Origin: Pelomyxa schiedti
Lineage: Eukaryota > Evosea > Pelobiontida > Pelomyxidae
DNA: 61,795 bases
NCBI GenBank assembly: GCA_020536535.1
Contig: JAHLWZ010000881.1
Location: forward strand, 1-61,795
Direction: 5' to 3'
Under the pieces are notes generated by a model. That model did not search any database and had not been told where the DNA came from. It saw only the letters and a program-made list of their open reading frames with translations. How positions within the stretch are numbered: the first letter of the stretch is position 1; the number at the start of each line of letters is the position of its first letter. Of the stretch, positions 22,864 through 35,375 are shown one piece after another. A program made the position numbers and the translations under genes.

Positions 22864-23597
22864 GGCAAAAACGTCGCCTCACGGACCTCGTGTCTTCCTT
22901 GACCGTAGAAAAAAAAAATTACAAAGAAAAAGCAACAAAGGGAAAAAAAAATCTAATATGAGGTGATGTCAGGGAAAAAACAATTGTTTTGGATCTATAG
23001 GGCCCCCAGTCCCCTTCGGCTTGGCCGTTTTCTTCCCAGGTCCTTGTGCCTCCCGATTCAGTCACATAATTGCCACTTCTTCAGCTGAAACCAATTATTA
23101 TTACAGGAACTTTGGCTGTGAATGGTCTAACACCACCGGTGCGCGTGGGTAAAGTGCCGCCCAGTTTCGGTTTGCTATCTCAGATGCATTTCGCCCATTA
23201 GTGACAAAACAGCCCTACCTTGCATTTAGTTCGTTTGTTGTGGCCAGCGCGCAGGAGGCACTGATGGAAAGTTTGGCTGATACATAGTAACGAAATTACT
23301 ATGCGTCAACGTGTTTGATCTCATATTGCCCGAAAAAGTCACAGGCTTCCCGTTAGCACGACATTACAGTCCAGGAGCTGTCGACTCTTACCGGAAAGGC
23401 AAGAGTGATCTCTTCACAATCTCCTGATTGAGCTGTCCAAACCAGTGGAGCAACACAGAAAGGGAGACCGCAGAATAGAACCGGAACACACAAACAAAAG
23501 CCTTCACATATCGTCTTCCCCTAGTATATCTCCCCTTCTTGTTCACCTCGTTCTATCTCACAGGGATCACCCAACCAACTCCACTGTGACTGAAAGT
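22864..23597. other. Intergenic region, RPL23 promoter side
   Basis: 734 bp without a convincing exon on either strand. The first 120 bp upstream of the RPL23 start are rich in A-tracts, which may belong to its promoter. The rest looks like ordinary spacer up to the 3' end of the next minus-strand gene. Confidence 0.5.
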
Positions 23598-24757
23598 TTA
23601 CCGGCTCATGCAAACTGCGCTGGAAGGTGAAGCGTTCGAGCACTGTGCAGATTGCTTTTTGAAGACTACGACGCGAACATTCCAAAGAATGAGGAAACTT
23701 TTTTCACTTGGAAGTGGTGTTAGGGTGGCAGCCGGAATTTGGCATAACAACTTCGGGGCCTCTATTCTCGTTGCGTGGCCGCGGCTAAATTTCCTAAGTG
23801 AGGGCAATTGTCATGGCCGACTCTCATGGACAAACACTCAATTCTTGGAGTTACTCGAACTGACCAAAACCATTGTCCAATAGTAATGAGTTGGCAGTTC
23901 AAGCTCCTTTTTCTTACATTGTTAATAGAGACAGTTGAGCCAGATTTACCTTGTGAAAGTGCTACATTCACCCTCTCCAACGATAAAGTAGTGCCGTATC
24001 CTCCAAAATCCACCACATGCCTAGTACCGAGCCCCTGGAGGCCTTAGCTGCGAACGTTACAATGTATCCATATTTTTCCCCAAGAGACATCATCAAGGCG
24101 TGTATGATCTGGGCCATGCACTCAATGTCCTTGTGTGACTCTTGCCGGGTACTAAATCCCACAACCGCTGTTGCTGCATATCATAACGAAAGTTAGGGGG
24201 AGCTCAGCCGAACATACTATACTAATATTAAGTAGTAGCAGAGAGTAATACAAGCCAGCATGCCGCTCTTCACAATGTTCTCCAAATCAGTACGCGGTGA
24301 GCTCATAACATCCAGCACAGAGGTTCCCCAAAAAAGGCCGTCCAAATCCGCAAATACACACGTCACTTGTCCAAGCCACTCCTTTCTACAACTCCTCATG
24401 GAGCATTCAAATGTGTCATGCCGCACCATGTCACAAAATCCGGATGACGCCAGAGCGTGGGCATCACTTTGGTTTCCCGAAATGCCCACAATGAACGCGT
24501 CGGGCAAGATCTGACGCAGCATCATCGACGTAGTGGCGAAACCGGAATCTACCACAACGCATATGCCGTTGGTTATACTGACGTATTTCTTCACGAGATC
24601 CTGCACGCGGTGCGTAAGACGACAAAAGAGCGCGGCGTGTTGTTATTACCTGCATTATTTCGTTCATCTGTATTTGAAACGGACCCATGGCGAGATCTGC
24701 AGAAAATGGCTCGAACTGCTGTGCGTGCTCGATACCGCAAACAATCAGGTCCGACAT
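23598..24757 (-). CDS. Hypothetical protein, possibly Rossmann-like
   Basis: Minus-strand gene of several exons. The first are firm: 24757-24650 and one from 24600 to about 24265, joined at a CAG. Later exons near 24180-24060, 24020-23870 and 23790-23598 are approximate. The protein starts MSDLIVCGIEHAQQFEPF and contains a hydrophobic strand followed by small residues (GICVVVDSGFATTSMM), FIVGISGNQSDAHA, and a second strand ending in acidic residues (TCVFADLDGLFWG). That pattern would suit a nucleotide- or SAM-binding Rossmann fold, but the Gly-rich loop is not canonical. I do not recognise the family. Confidence 0.5.
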
Positions 24758-24934
24758 GGTGTAAAAATAAAGACAACTTTCTGATCGGAATTTGCTTCCA
24801 CGAAATCTAATAAAAAGTGACAAAATCGTCAGAAAAGAGATGATGAAGACCCATCATTTGGAAATGATGATTCGATTCTGAAGCTAAAAGGGCATAGAAT
24901 AGGGTAGAAATCTTCACAAAGTAAATGAGTGGGG

Positions 24935-27900
24935 CTATGTTTTCTTGTTTCCCTTGCGTTTCTCGGCAATCATGCGCTCCTTTCTCATCAGTGTGGATTT
25001 TGCTGCCTGGTTGGCCTGCATTGACCCCATGGCCCGTGACACTGCATCATTGTACTGTGATCCCGATGAGCTGTTGTTTACGCGGTATCCTGGTTCAAGC
25101 CTTTGGGCACTGGCCAGTATGTCCGCGATTGATTGCTGTTGTGATGTGGCAGTGGCGGCTGCTGCCTTTGGTTTATGTGATGTTGCTGCCTGCTGTGGTG
25201 TTTTCTTGGTTTGTGGAGGTTGTGGTTGTTGTATGTAGTCTGTGTCCCCCACGATTCCACCCTCGGAGGGGGTGTCTTCTCCGGCTCCAGCTTCGTCATC
25301 GTCTTCTGAGTTGGGCAAGTCCGGTTGAGTATCACTGCTGGCGGTAGTCATCATGGAGCCACCGGGGCCAAAGAAGCTTGTTGTCTGCCTGGCACCTGAA
25401 GACATTGCTAGTGTAGCAATCTGTGCAGGAGTAAGGGCCCATCGCCTTATTGACTGATCGGCAGAAGCAGCACCTTTTACTTTTTGGTTCAGATAAGAAG
25501 CACAAGCTTGAAGTACACTTACGTGAAGATTTGGGCACTTTACGGCGGGTGGGAAGTTTCACTCGTGATGCTGCTTTTAACCTTCATGAAATGTAAGACA
25601 TCCCAAAGCTCATAAAATGAACGAACGGTATTGTTGCTTGAGGGGAGGTCAACTTCGTGTATAGTGATGAACAAAGAGAGGCGGTAGGATGAAATTCACT
25701 TGCATTTTCTTCATGCTGAACATTGGCTTGCTTTGTGTAGAAACAGTGAAAAATCGCTTACATTTTCCATGAAAGAAACATACTGTAACAGTACTAACGA
25801 TATCTTTGGTCTTTATCCGGGTGTTCTGACCCTGACCCTCTACTGTGGACATAGAGCCAAAGTGGGTGACCTCAAGTTTGAGTTCTGGTCTGATTTCAAA
25901 ATTCAGTTGCTTTGATAACTGAGCGTAAAAGTCTTTGTACCTGTGACTCCTACAAGGAAGGACTCCAATAAGAACAGTGATACATGTAAATAGCTTAAGT
26001 TGGACTTGGCCAATTCCAGTAACTAGAGTTAACTGCAGCATGGTTAGGCTTGTACAGAAAAAAAGTGAAAGAAAAGTACCAGGTGATTGTCCAAGTCAAC
26101 ACTGTAGTCCTGCACAGGGACAAATTTTCGGTTGCAGAGTGCTGTTGCGGATGATAAGAGTAATTTTCCTTCAGAATCTCGCAAATAAACTATGCCTTTG
26201 AGGGAAAACCTGTTCAAGTTAATGGAGGGACCAAGGAGAAATATAAGACCTTGGTATGTGTACAAGAAGACCGTTTTGCTTCATCCTGCAGATAAAATGA
26301 AAATGTTGTAGAAACCAGAGGAATGAAGGTTTTCTTTACGTGTAGATGTAAGCATCAGCGGTCTGTGGCTTCTCCTTGAAATACATAATTTGAAAAATTT
26401 TTGTAGCATCTTTTTGGGCTCGTCTGCTGTTATTGTGCTGCTCATTCATATGGTCAGCCATTTGCTGGAGTTGTTGGCCATCCACAGAAGGAACAGTGAC
26501 GTGGGTGATACTTTCCGGTAATGCTGGGCTTGTTATCGGAACTGCGTTTGACTTACTCAAAGATTGAAGCAATAATCGGTGCACAACAATATCTAAAATT
26601 TCGTTGCTCAGAAGAATTACTTCCCCCCACCCTTCTACTAAATAATTGGATACCGGCGTATCTTCGGATAGGAGACCTTTGTGAAGTGAGAAGAGAAATC
26701 ATCCCACAAATAATAAAAAATACGTGAAGTGAGTGTAGATGGGTGTTGCAAGACCATAGTGATAAAAGTCTTTATAAGCAAAGCACCCAGAGCATATATA
26801 TCTGCATTGAATACCAACGTGAGATTGCGCACAAAGGGACAAAAAAAAATAATAGGGGCATCGTTACTGTGCTTCTTCCATTGCTCGAGTTGCCATACTA
26901 CGTAGTACGTTGGATATAATTGCATTCCCATGTGTGGCAACCTGAAGAGTTTGAGTGAAGCAGAGAGTAGTAATAAAGTTTCACCTCAAGGGAGATAGCA
27001 AGAGCTTTATTTGAAGAGACATCGATTGTATGTCCAATAGCTTGGGCACACTGCCTGAATTTAGGTACCAAAAAAGATGCTGGAGCAAGTGATTGATACC
27101 TGAACCACTGACTGGAATCGTGTTGCTGGTGGAGATGGGTGGTGGCGAAGCAGCGCACACGAGGGGAAAGATTTGTAAATTTGATCTGCCACATATTCAT
27201 TTGCAAGAAGCATGAACTCCTCTACAACATGATGCACCTCTAGGTCTCCATGAGGAACTATTTGCCATTAGTCATAAAACTGAAATGTTATGTTGCTAAC
27301 CAAGCTTTATGACATGTTTTGTTTGTGGGTCAATTTCAAAAGACACTTCATCACTCTCCAGCTCCAATGCGCCATTGGCGAGCCTGTCAGCCTGTTACCT
27401 TCGTTGGTACATCTTCTTAAGAGGAAGTGTATCTGTTACCCGAAGTTTCCTTGCAATAGCACGACATGCAAGTAAGTCTGTCTGGAGTTGGGCATAGTGT
27501 TTAATTTTTTCTCTGTCTTTATTGCTCAGAGACCCATCAATTACCTCTGAAAGGGTTTAGGCTAGTGCAGTTACAATAGAAAAGAACCTTGCGCCAACTC
27601 ATAGTTGAGCTCGTGACCATTGTTGATTACAGTTTGACCAAACCATGTGTTGACAATTTCCTGTTCGTGTGTGACCGAAGGGAAGTATTCCTCTTAACTG
27701 ACACACCATTTGTGGGGTGAAGTCCCAAATGACACTCATTGCAAGTCTGTCAACACCGCCATGCAAGGAGGCAATTTCTGATGGAAATTATTGTTGAGAG
27801 AGGAGGGAAAAAAAAGAAATTGGCAAACCTTCACTGAGGACTGAAGGTATCATGTTGAAGCGTGTGTGTGGCAAATACACTGTTGTGCTCCTCAATTTGG

Positions 27901-30900
27901 CTTCTTTATCAATAAGCGAGCCTTCCCTTACGAAATACGACACGTCGGCAATGTGAACACCAATCCGTGTGATGGTCACCCCTTTATCTTCTACAATTTC
28001 CATAGACAGAGCGTCATCAACATCGCGGCACCCTATTGGATCAATACTGAACACACGGGCACTTGTCCTCAGGTCTCTGCGAGTTGTGTATTCAACTTTT
28101 GGAATTTTCCAGGGGCACTACCAGGCAACATTAAGAATAGGGCAAGTAAGCGAGGTTACAAGAGGAGATCACCTGAGGTGTATTGGTTGGCAAAGTTGCC
28201 AGAGCAGCAGAGGTAAATGTTGGACATGTAATGCCATTTTCAAATAGAACTGAGGCCATCTCGGCCTCCAGTTTCCCAATGGGACCCAGGTTCTTAACAA
28301 AGTGGCCATTTGGATATCTTGGTGCCGTGATATTAGAAGTAAAACCTTTGGGAAATAAATTACTGGGAATCAGACTCCCAGTTATCGATGGACACAATAA
28401 TCCTGCAGTCACTGATTTTATCTGCTTGTTTGGTATGAATCCTAGTTCACCAATTTAATTTTACTTTCAATGGAAAGGAAATATAATTAGCACTCTGGTA
28501 CCTTATTTTTGGAAATCGGTAATCAAACGGGACAACGAGAATGCTACTCGTTCCTTGGGATGCACATTGGTTGGCATCACTCTCAGGTAATGTTGCCACA
28601 ACTTGCCGCCAGTTTCGTTTGACTATGCTGACTACTTTTCCACATGGCTTGGAAGTTTTTCCTCCTCGCCCACTTGCCACTAGGTAAAGTCAATAAAAAA
28701 CAAAGTCACTTGAATTTGCATACCAAAGCTTTCTGTATCATCAGGGAGATTCACTATATTGGAGGGAGAAACCCATTCACTCTTTGGGAGTATCTGAACT
28801 GCCACAACATCACCTTTCAATGTGGTTAGAATTACGAGGCACAGGAAAAGTTTTGATACCATGGATGGCCCTATTCATGTTCTCCCTCCCAATGACAAGT
28901 ACTTCTTCCACACCTGCCCCATAAGACCTAAGTGTGAACATTAGGAGTTATATCCATTCCAAAGTGAGTAACTGTACTGAAGAGTTGCTTCATTGATATT
29001 CTTACCACTGAGACGGATCTTCCCAACAATGAGAGAGCCCCTTTGAACAGCTTTTTCTCTTTCGCAATCAGAAATATACTTGAGATATCAAGTTAAAAAG
29101 TACATTGAGATACTGTACTTGAGAGAGGGAACTGTACAGGAGTATAAACACTTGATTGGTGCCTGAGAGATGGTCCAGTTGTCCCAGTGTGTTCCACACT
29201 TTGTTGCGACAGTTGTATTGATTCATGCAACATCAAAACACTCTGATTTCCCATATAAAAAGATTTTATGTACTCAGTGCAGGTCATTGCTATGCATTGT
29301 AATGTAAGTATTGTGTGGAGGAAAGAAATCTTACCTTTGGAAGGGGGCCTTAGACTTGCAGACCCTGTGGCAAGAGTCCCTAAATCATCTGAAACAAGTA
29401 CAACTGGAACCCCAGTGGTCAAGTGTTTTGAGTACCACGAAACGGCTTGAACAACAGCTAAAAGAACATTAGTCATGGCGAGTAGCACAGAGAGATCACC
29501 TTGACAATGCTTGTTTGAGGTGGAGTTCTTGGCATATGCCCCATCCATGTGCTCGTTGCTAAAGAAAAAGCATCTTTTTGCTGGTTGCTTCAGCAAGGAT
29601 CTTTTGTGGAAGTGCATGTGAGTGGGTGGAACTTACTACAGGATTACCGTAATCTGTTATAAGAGTGCCGCGTCATTTGTTCTCTAGCCTTTGTTGGGAA
29701 ATCAAATATTAGCCATGTGGCGTTTTATATTGTTACATTAAGGAAATGTTAAAAAAAACCTGTGCCAAAACACTCTGGAGTAATATGAAATCAGACACAC
29801 TGTCATTTTCCAGCAAATCCAGGTATTTCGTGACAATAGAAGTATCAAAAACTGGGTAGTGCGTGGCAGCTGGTGAAAGAACCAAGGTTTGGTATGAATG
29901 ACTTGCAAGATCTACTGCCACATTGCAGCTGTCACAAGGCCTTCTTTTCACTGATCCAAAGAGGAGTTGATTTTCATCCACTAACATGCTCCGAACAATG
30001 TCTGGTTGGTGCTGGTTTTGCATCCCTACACATTTCTTGCAACTCATCATTCCACACAAAATGTCTGTACGGATGTAATGCTCTTTCATCACAACAGATA
30101 TGCGAGTGGCTCTGTTCAATCTGAAATGCAGGCTTTGACCGACCAATTTCACACTGTAATTGGCCGGATGCCGCGCAGACTTACCAGAAGATAGCTTCTG
30201 AGAAGGAGCTTCAGGGGCTATCTTTTCCAAACCTTGCTGTTGACTTTCCGCCACAACAACTGGTTGCTGCAATTGCGGTTGTGTTTGCTGCTGCTGCTGC
30301 TGTTGTTGTTGTTGTGGCTGTAGTGATGACACGTCTCTCCCCTGAGGCTTTTTCCGCGAACCCTTGCCGTGCTTCTGCTGGGGCGGCTGTGCGTCGGCCG
30401 CCGCCCCGGTTGGTTCCTTGTCCCCGCCACGTTTGGGAGGCAGAGCGACGACGGGAGGAGTAACCACCACAGTCGCGGCTTCCTGCAACGGCGCGCTGGC
30501 TTTTGCGCCCAGCGCCACCTGCCCCCCGCCAACTTGTGGGTCCTGGCAAGATTCCTGCTGCTCCCGATCAGACGCTCTGCCCACAGTCACACCCACGCCA
30601 ACGCCGCCCTTGGTCGCCGCCGAGCTTCCGCCAGATCCAACGCCGCCGCCGCCGCCGCCGCCAACAACAACAACAACGCCGCCCTTCGGTGATGCCGCCG
30701 AAACCGAAACAGTACATGACGCCGCAACCGCCGCGCTTCTTGATGCTGCAGACGACGACGCCGCGGTTGGCGGGGTCGGCGGTAGCGACGGCGACGGCGA
30801 AGATCCCGAAGTGGTGTGCTGCTGCTGCTGCTGTGGTTGTAGTTGTTGTGGCGGTTTCGGATGCAGTTGCTTTTGAGGCGCGGGTGACGGCGTCGCTGGC

Positions 30901-31049
30901 GTCGCTGGCTTTGCTGGTTGCGGCTGTTTTTTGGGCGACGAGGCCCCTGTTGCGGGCGAACCCCCGCCGCCACCGCCGACCCTTTGCTTCCATACGAATT
31001 TGACAGGACGTGCTGTCGCGTCCTGTGCTGCGTCACTACCACCTTTCAT
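24935..31049 (-). CDS. DIS3/Rrp44-family exosome ribonuclease (DIS3L-like)
   Basis: Long minus-strand gene with many exons from the ATG at 31049 to TAG at 24935. A roughly 280-residue Gly/Gln/Pro-rich N-terminus comes first. A PIN domain with the CR3-type start ([12 protein letters not shown] plus CKKC) and [14 protein letters not shown] follows. Cold-shock OB folds ([32 protein letters not shown]) precede the RNB domain with the exonuclease Asp cluster ([15 protein letters not shown]), [11 protein letters not shown], and [15 protein letters not shown] at its entry. An S1-like end and a basic/acidic tail (ending EKRKGNKKT) close it. DIS3 proteins are the 3'-5' hydrolytic subunit of the RNA exosome. 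The PIN acidic motif typical of endonuclease-active DIS3 is not seen, which suggests DIS3L. Attachment of the last exons (25600-24935) is less sure. Confidence 0.85.
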
Positions 31050-31216
31050 CTTCTTTCTCGACGATTCTGAACGCCTGCCCAATTCAGCTCACAAGTTCCA
31101 TGAGATACGGGTAATGAGGCCCAAGCAACTATCACACACCTTGGCCGACCCCTGGCTACAATCACCCTTTTTCAGAGCAGAAAACCGGTTCAATTTCAGA
31201 ATTGAGTACAACGCCC
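31050..31216. promoter_or_regulatory. Divergent promoter region
   Basis: 167 bp between the DIS3-like start (minus) and the NADAR start (plus); both promoters must fit here or overlap the 5' exons. Confidence 0.4.
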
Positions 31217-32502
31217 ATGGCAGCTACCACACCCATAAGTAGCGGAAGTGGAGGCGGTAGGGCGCCATACGCGGATGAGCGTGACGATTCGGGCAACGTG
31301 GTTACGCCGTTGACTGTTCCCGTGGCGTTGTTTCGCGGCGCCGAGCTTTACGACGTTCAACGCGTTTTGATGTTCTACAGCCACACGAGGTGTTTGTTGT
31401 TGGTTGTTATAGTAACATTATGGGTGCAGTGTGGTTTCGCTAGAATAGAATGTCCAAAAGTAGTCAGTTAATCTTGGCTCAATGTATACTGTTATTGTTT
31501 ATAATGGTTTTTTTTTTTTCCCCTCTGCTTGAAGGATGTTGTTTATTTAAGGGGATTTTGGTGCAATGTAAAAGGAGAACAACAGCAGAGAAAGGAGGAG
31601 ATGATCAGATTGGATTTGATCGACGAATGTGCAGCAACCTGTATCCCTCCTAAACTCCTTTATAGAACTTAACTTTGTAATTGAAATAGATACCCAGTGA
31701 ATATAACCATAACTGACGACTTTGTTCTGGGAATGTTGGGCGGAAAGGCACAGTGGTCCTCGACAGAACATGCCTTTCAGGCTGCGAAATGTGAGTTGGA
31801 GGCTGACAGAACGTTTTTGGCAGGGTAGGTCTGATTAAGTTTTCCTTTGTGTTAAATGGTACTTGCTTGCTCAACTTATATTGTGAAATTACAGATTATC
31901 AACCGGTAATGCCGCTGCATATGGCCAAGGGAGAATGAAGTTAAATGCAAGCCAGAAGGAAACCCTCATTTCTTTGGGAGTTCCAGCATCCGATTTTTTC
32001 CCGAATGCTGATGTAAACTTATTCTCTATCGCCGTCTTATTCGTCACCTAAATATTTAGGGTTGGAAAAGGTCTGCCTCAGGTCACTATCCCCGAGTGTC
32101 CAACTGGGAGGAAGTGAAACCCAGGGTGATGATGGCTGCACTCCGAAGCAAATTTACCCAACCAGGTGGCATCTGTGCGGTGTCTTTTGCCAAACTGGTT
32201 GCCAGTGGTGTCAACTTCTTCTTTGTGGAACACACCAAGGTATATATATCCTCCATGACACTCACCCAAGTTCTCACTCTCCCGAAGAATGACAAGATAT
32301 GGGCCGACGGACTCAATGGACAGGGAACAAGTAAGAGTCTACCAAACAAGATAACTTAAGCTGTTCCCCTAACTTTTCTGTCAAAGATTTTCTTGGCAAA
32401 CTACTCACTCAACTACTGATTGAAATCAGACAAGGCACAACGTTCCCCATAGACAGGAGCTTCTTAGACCAACCAAACCAAACTCTATTGAACTACCACT
32501 AA
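31217..32502 (+). CDS. NADAR/YbiA-like domain protein (ADP-ribose metabolism)
   Basis: Six or more exons. The first runs from ATG 31217 to about 31388; others lie near 31550-31640, 31689-31825, 31894-32010 and 32060-32332; the last is 32387-32502. After a Ser/Gly-rich leader (VVTPLTVPVALFRGAELYD, then RVLMFYSHTR) come NADAR signatures: CSNLYPV, WSSTEHAFQAAKCE, GNAAAYGQGRMKL, VSNWEEVKPRVMMAALRSKF, FVEHT and IWADGLNGQGTNFLG. NADAR (YbiA-like) proteins are N-glycosidases, and several remove ADP-ribose from guanine or handle NAD-derived metabolites. Bacterial members occur with ADP-ribosyltransferase toxins and in riboflavin pathways. The substrate here is unknown, and no toxin gene is nearby. 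Confidence 0.8.
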
Positions 32503-32638
32503 GAACACCAACTACCAAGCACATTCTCGTCCTTTAATTTCGGTTTTTTTGTGAAAGGGGAAAAAACCGAGAAAAAAGAAACAAAATAAAAAGACATCAA
32601 AACCGAGCCATAAAACCACAAAAAACAACAACCTCGAA

Positions 32639-33288
32639 ATGCCGCGATCAACCAAAATGTCGGTGAAAGTGGGCGGAGTGGTTGGTGACGGCAATTCGAC
32701 GTCGTGGAACACAGAGAGTTGGGACGAACCCGGCTGGTGCATGCGCTTCGATGTATTTTTTTCCTCAAATTTTTTCTCTCCCCCTGCTCGTTGCTTGTAA
32801 TTATGGGCACGTTGTTTTGTTGCCTATGCTCTTTTTTTTTTAAATACTTTTAATGCCCACTTTTGCGAGTTATACTACCGTATCACGTGATTCTTCGATA
32901 ATAAGTCATTGTATTACAGGTAGACGAAGCTGGTAATGTGAGCGGAGGCAATTGCAATGAAACAAACAACCCTGTTCTAAAGACATACACGGGAACATTC
33001 AAGGCCAATCACATGAACGTGACTAGCAATCACGGCGTACTCTACGTTGCCGACTGCGTGGTATGCATTTGTAATTACATACTCTCACAATACCATATCT
33101 CGCATAGTACAACATCTTCTCTCATTTGCAATACCACTCTCCTTTTCCGACCTGTAACTTCCTAGCACTTAAATTAATTCTTTGTGCTCATCCCTAACTA
33201 GGATGGTGAAATGGTGAATGTTGTTATAACACATACTACCGCTGGAAGGTCGGCTGGAAGAGGCAGAGTTTTCATAAAAACTGGATAA
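32639..33288 (+). CDS. Small hypothetical protein (113 residues)
   Basis: Three exons: 32639-32752, 32920-33060 and 33202-33288; the sum is 342 nt. The two introns (167 and 141 nt) are longer than most in the window. The protein is Asn/Gly/Thr-rich, with short beta-type blocks (TYTGTFKANHMNV, HGVLYVADC, VNVVITHTT) and a Gly/Arg end (AGRSAGRGRVFIKTG). There is no signal peptide or membrane segment. I do not recognise it. It lies tail-to-tail with the phosphotransferase, stops 104 bp apart. Confidence 0.7.
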
Positions 33289-33391
33289 CCCACTACAGTT
33301 TGTGTGTAAAAAAGAATAACAAAACACAATTTTCCAATCTTTGTGCAATGGGTCGTTGCATTGGCCTTTTTTAAAGATATGCTCAAAGTTA

Positions 33392-34967
33392 TCATTTTTG
33401 GGTCAGGGCTGTTTCTTTTTGGGAATTGTCAATAGTGGGAGCCCAAGACCTAAGTTTTTTGTTGAGTTCTGGTTTCAATCCATATTTCACATACTCATGC
33501 ACATCCCCTTTCCAACAGTAATCCACCAACATATACCCACGGAGATTGTGATTCCACCAATGATATTCATCGCTTTTCCCATCTGGTTTGCTGGCAGTAC
33601 TGCACTAAGTGCAAGTGGTAATAGTGACCACACAAAGAGGGGAATGGCGGCAATCAAAGTCGAATGAACGTCCTTGAGTGGCCACCCCACAAGGCGGTGA
33701 ATGATGGTCGTGTATATCCAAAAAATACCCGTAAGAAGAGTGTGCCTACCACTCTGTCAGGTAGAAATAAATGAAGTGGGAGCACACAGAGTTGTGATAT
33801 AGAAGTGGGAGGCACAGACTTCCGGTAACCAGAAGCGGAACAGCATTCCACAAAATGCAGGAAACAGGAAGACACACAAGTGAAGAATTCCCGCAATGTG
33901 GTGACCGATTTTCTAAGGTATTGATTGATGGGGATAAGAAAGGAGTGGCACTCAAGCAGACGGAGACAACCTTCAGGTCAGAAAGGGAACGCTTCAATGA
34001 AGCCAAGGCTGTGAGCGTTATTACGATCACCACGCCGAACATTATGTCTCGGAGTGTCAAAGAAGTATCCAAAAGTGGGATATGAACTATAACATCCAAT
34101 AAATTTGGCAATAGAACAAATACAATATGAGCTATTGAGAGGCAGAATATTCCCTCTGTGACTGAGTTTAGTTTGTGATTCCCACAATTAAAGGAATTGC
34201 CTGTGGAGGCGTCAAACTCATTCAGAACCATTTTGCCAGTGAAGTAGCATTCCCACATCACAAGTTCATATGTGAGTGATGTGCTCACAAGGATGAACCA
34301 TATCATCCATCCAGTTGTCTGAAAAGATATTGAGTATCGTCCAACAAGCAATGCCATGTCATACAACGTGGGCCATGATGCAAATATTTGATAAAAGAAT
34401 AAAGTAGGTAAGTGGGTCAAGACTGTGGTCCAACCAATCGCCCACAGGGCTGCAGCAGTTGATGCTTCTAGCGTGCTTTCCTATGTTGCATGGTCAAAAA
34501 AAAAAGAGTACGTTTGCAAATTAGCACTCTACCATCAACATTGTCCATCAGCATAAACCACAGGACAGCAAATGATGCGCAAAGGTCTGCAAGTTGTTTT
34601 TTTTTTTTTTTGGTCCAGTATTAGGAAGATACAATGTTACACTATACTATGACATTCTAAAAATACTCTTAACACTACTAGAACGAAACGTACTGAGCCA
34701 CAAAGGAGGCTGTAATCCTGAGGCCAAAAACCAACAAGCTACGGCGTGAACCAGAAATGCCGGGAGCGGTCCCATAATTGTGAGCACGTTGGGCGCGACG
34801 CAGGATGGCACGATGTGTTTCGTCGTGTACTCGTAGATCCCGCCGAGCACGTGGTTCGTCAGCAACGACCGGTCCTCGCATTTGTACTTATAGTTACGCA
34901 GATACGTTGGGTCTATGACTGACGACCCGGTCACAGGCAAACAAAGAAAACGCAACAGCGCCGCCAT
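33392..34967 (-). CDS. Choline/ethanolamine phosphotransferase (CDP-alcohol phosphotransferase)
   Basis: Six exons: 34967-34694, 34586-34533, 34480-34368, 34318-33971, 33912-33558 and 33507-33392. They sum to 1,260 nt (419 residues), the usual size for CPT/EPT enzymes. The CDP-alcohol motif DG-x2-AR-x8-G-x3-D-x3-D is complete across a splice site (DGKHAR, then SPVGDWLDHSLD). The N-terminal amphipathic block YKYKCEDRSLL and APNVLTIMG are family features, as is WECYFTGKMVLNEFD. About eight to ten hydrophobic helices follow. It performs the last Kennedy-pathway step, moving phosphocholine or phosphoethanolamine from CDP to diacylglycerol in the ER/Golgi membrane. Head-group choice cannot be read from sequence alone. 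Confidence 0.92.
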
Positions 34968-35375
34968 CAAACAACTCTTCGAAGGTTTTTCACTTTCGCA
35001 GAAACTCCTCCAAGATTTCAAAGGCTTGGCAATTACGTTCAATTAAAAGGCGATGGAGCTCGCACGACCGTCCCCCGAAGCTTTTTTCATTCTCACTTCT
35101 GGTGAGGATTTTTTAAAGTAGCCCAGCAAGCTGGGGTGTGGTTGTTGTGGATGGGAAACAGAAAGTCAAGTCGACGCGGTCAGCAGGAATATGTAAGGCC
35201 GTTGAGGAAACTACGAGGATTACGAGGATCATAACGGTTTCCTGAATGTCGGATTCGCCTAAGGGAAAACCCAAGGTTCCCCCTGTTGAAAGTTCAACCT
35301 GACTTAGAAGAAAGGGACTTCGTTCCTCCTTTTTGGTGAGTTGGTTGTGGAAAACAGTTCCGCCCAACTTTTGGC
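34968..35375. promoter_or_regulatory. Divergent promoter region
   Basis: 408 bp between the phosphotransferase start (minus) and the cyclase start (plus). I see no repeat or coding exon in it. Confidence 0.4.

Noticed and set aside
30211-31042. Several long frames on both strands
   Set aside because: They arise from the GC-rich repeats coding the DIS3-like leader; only one frame continues into the PIN domain.
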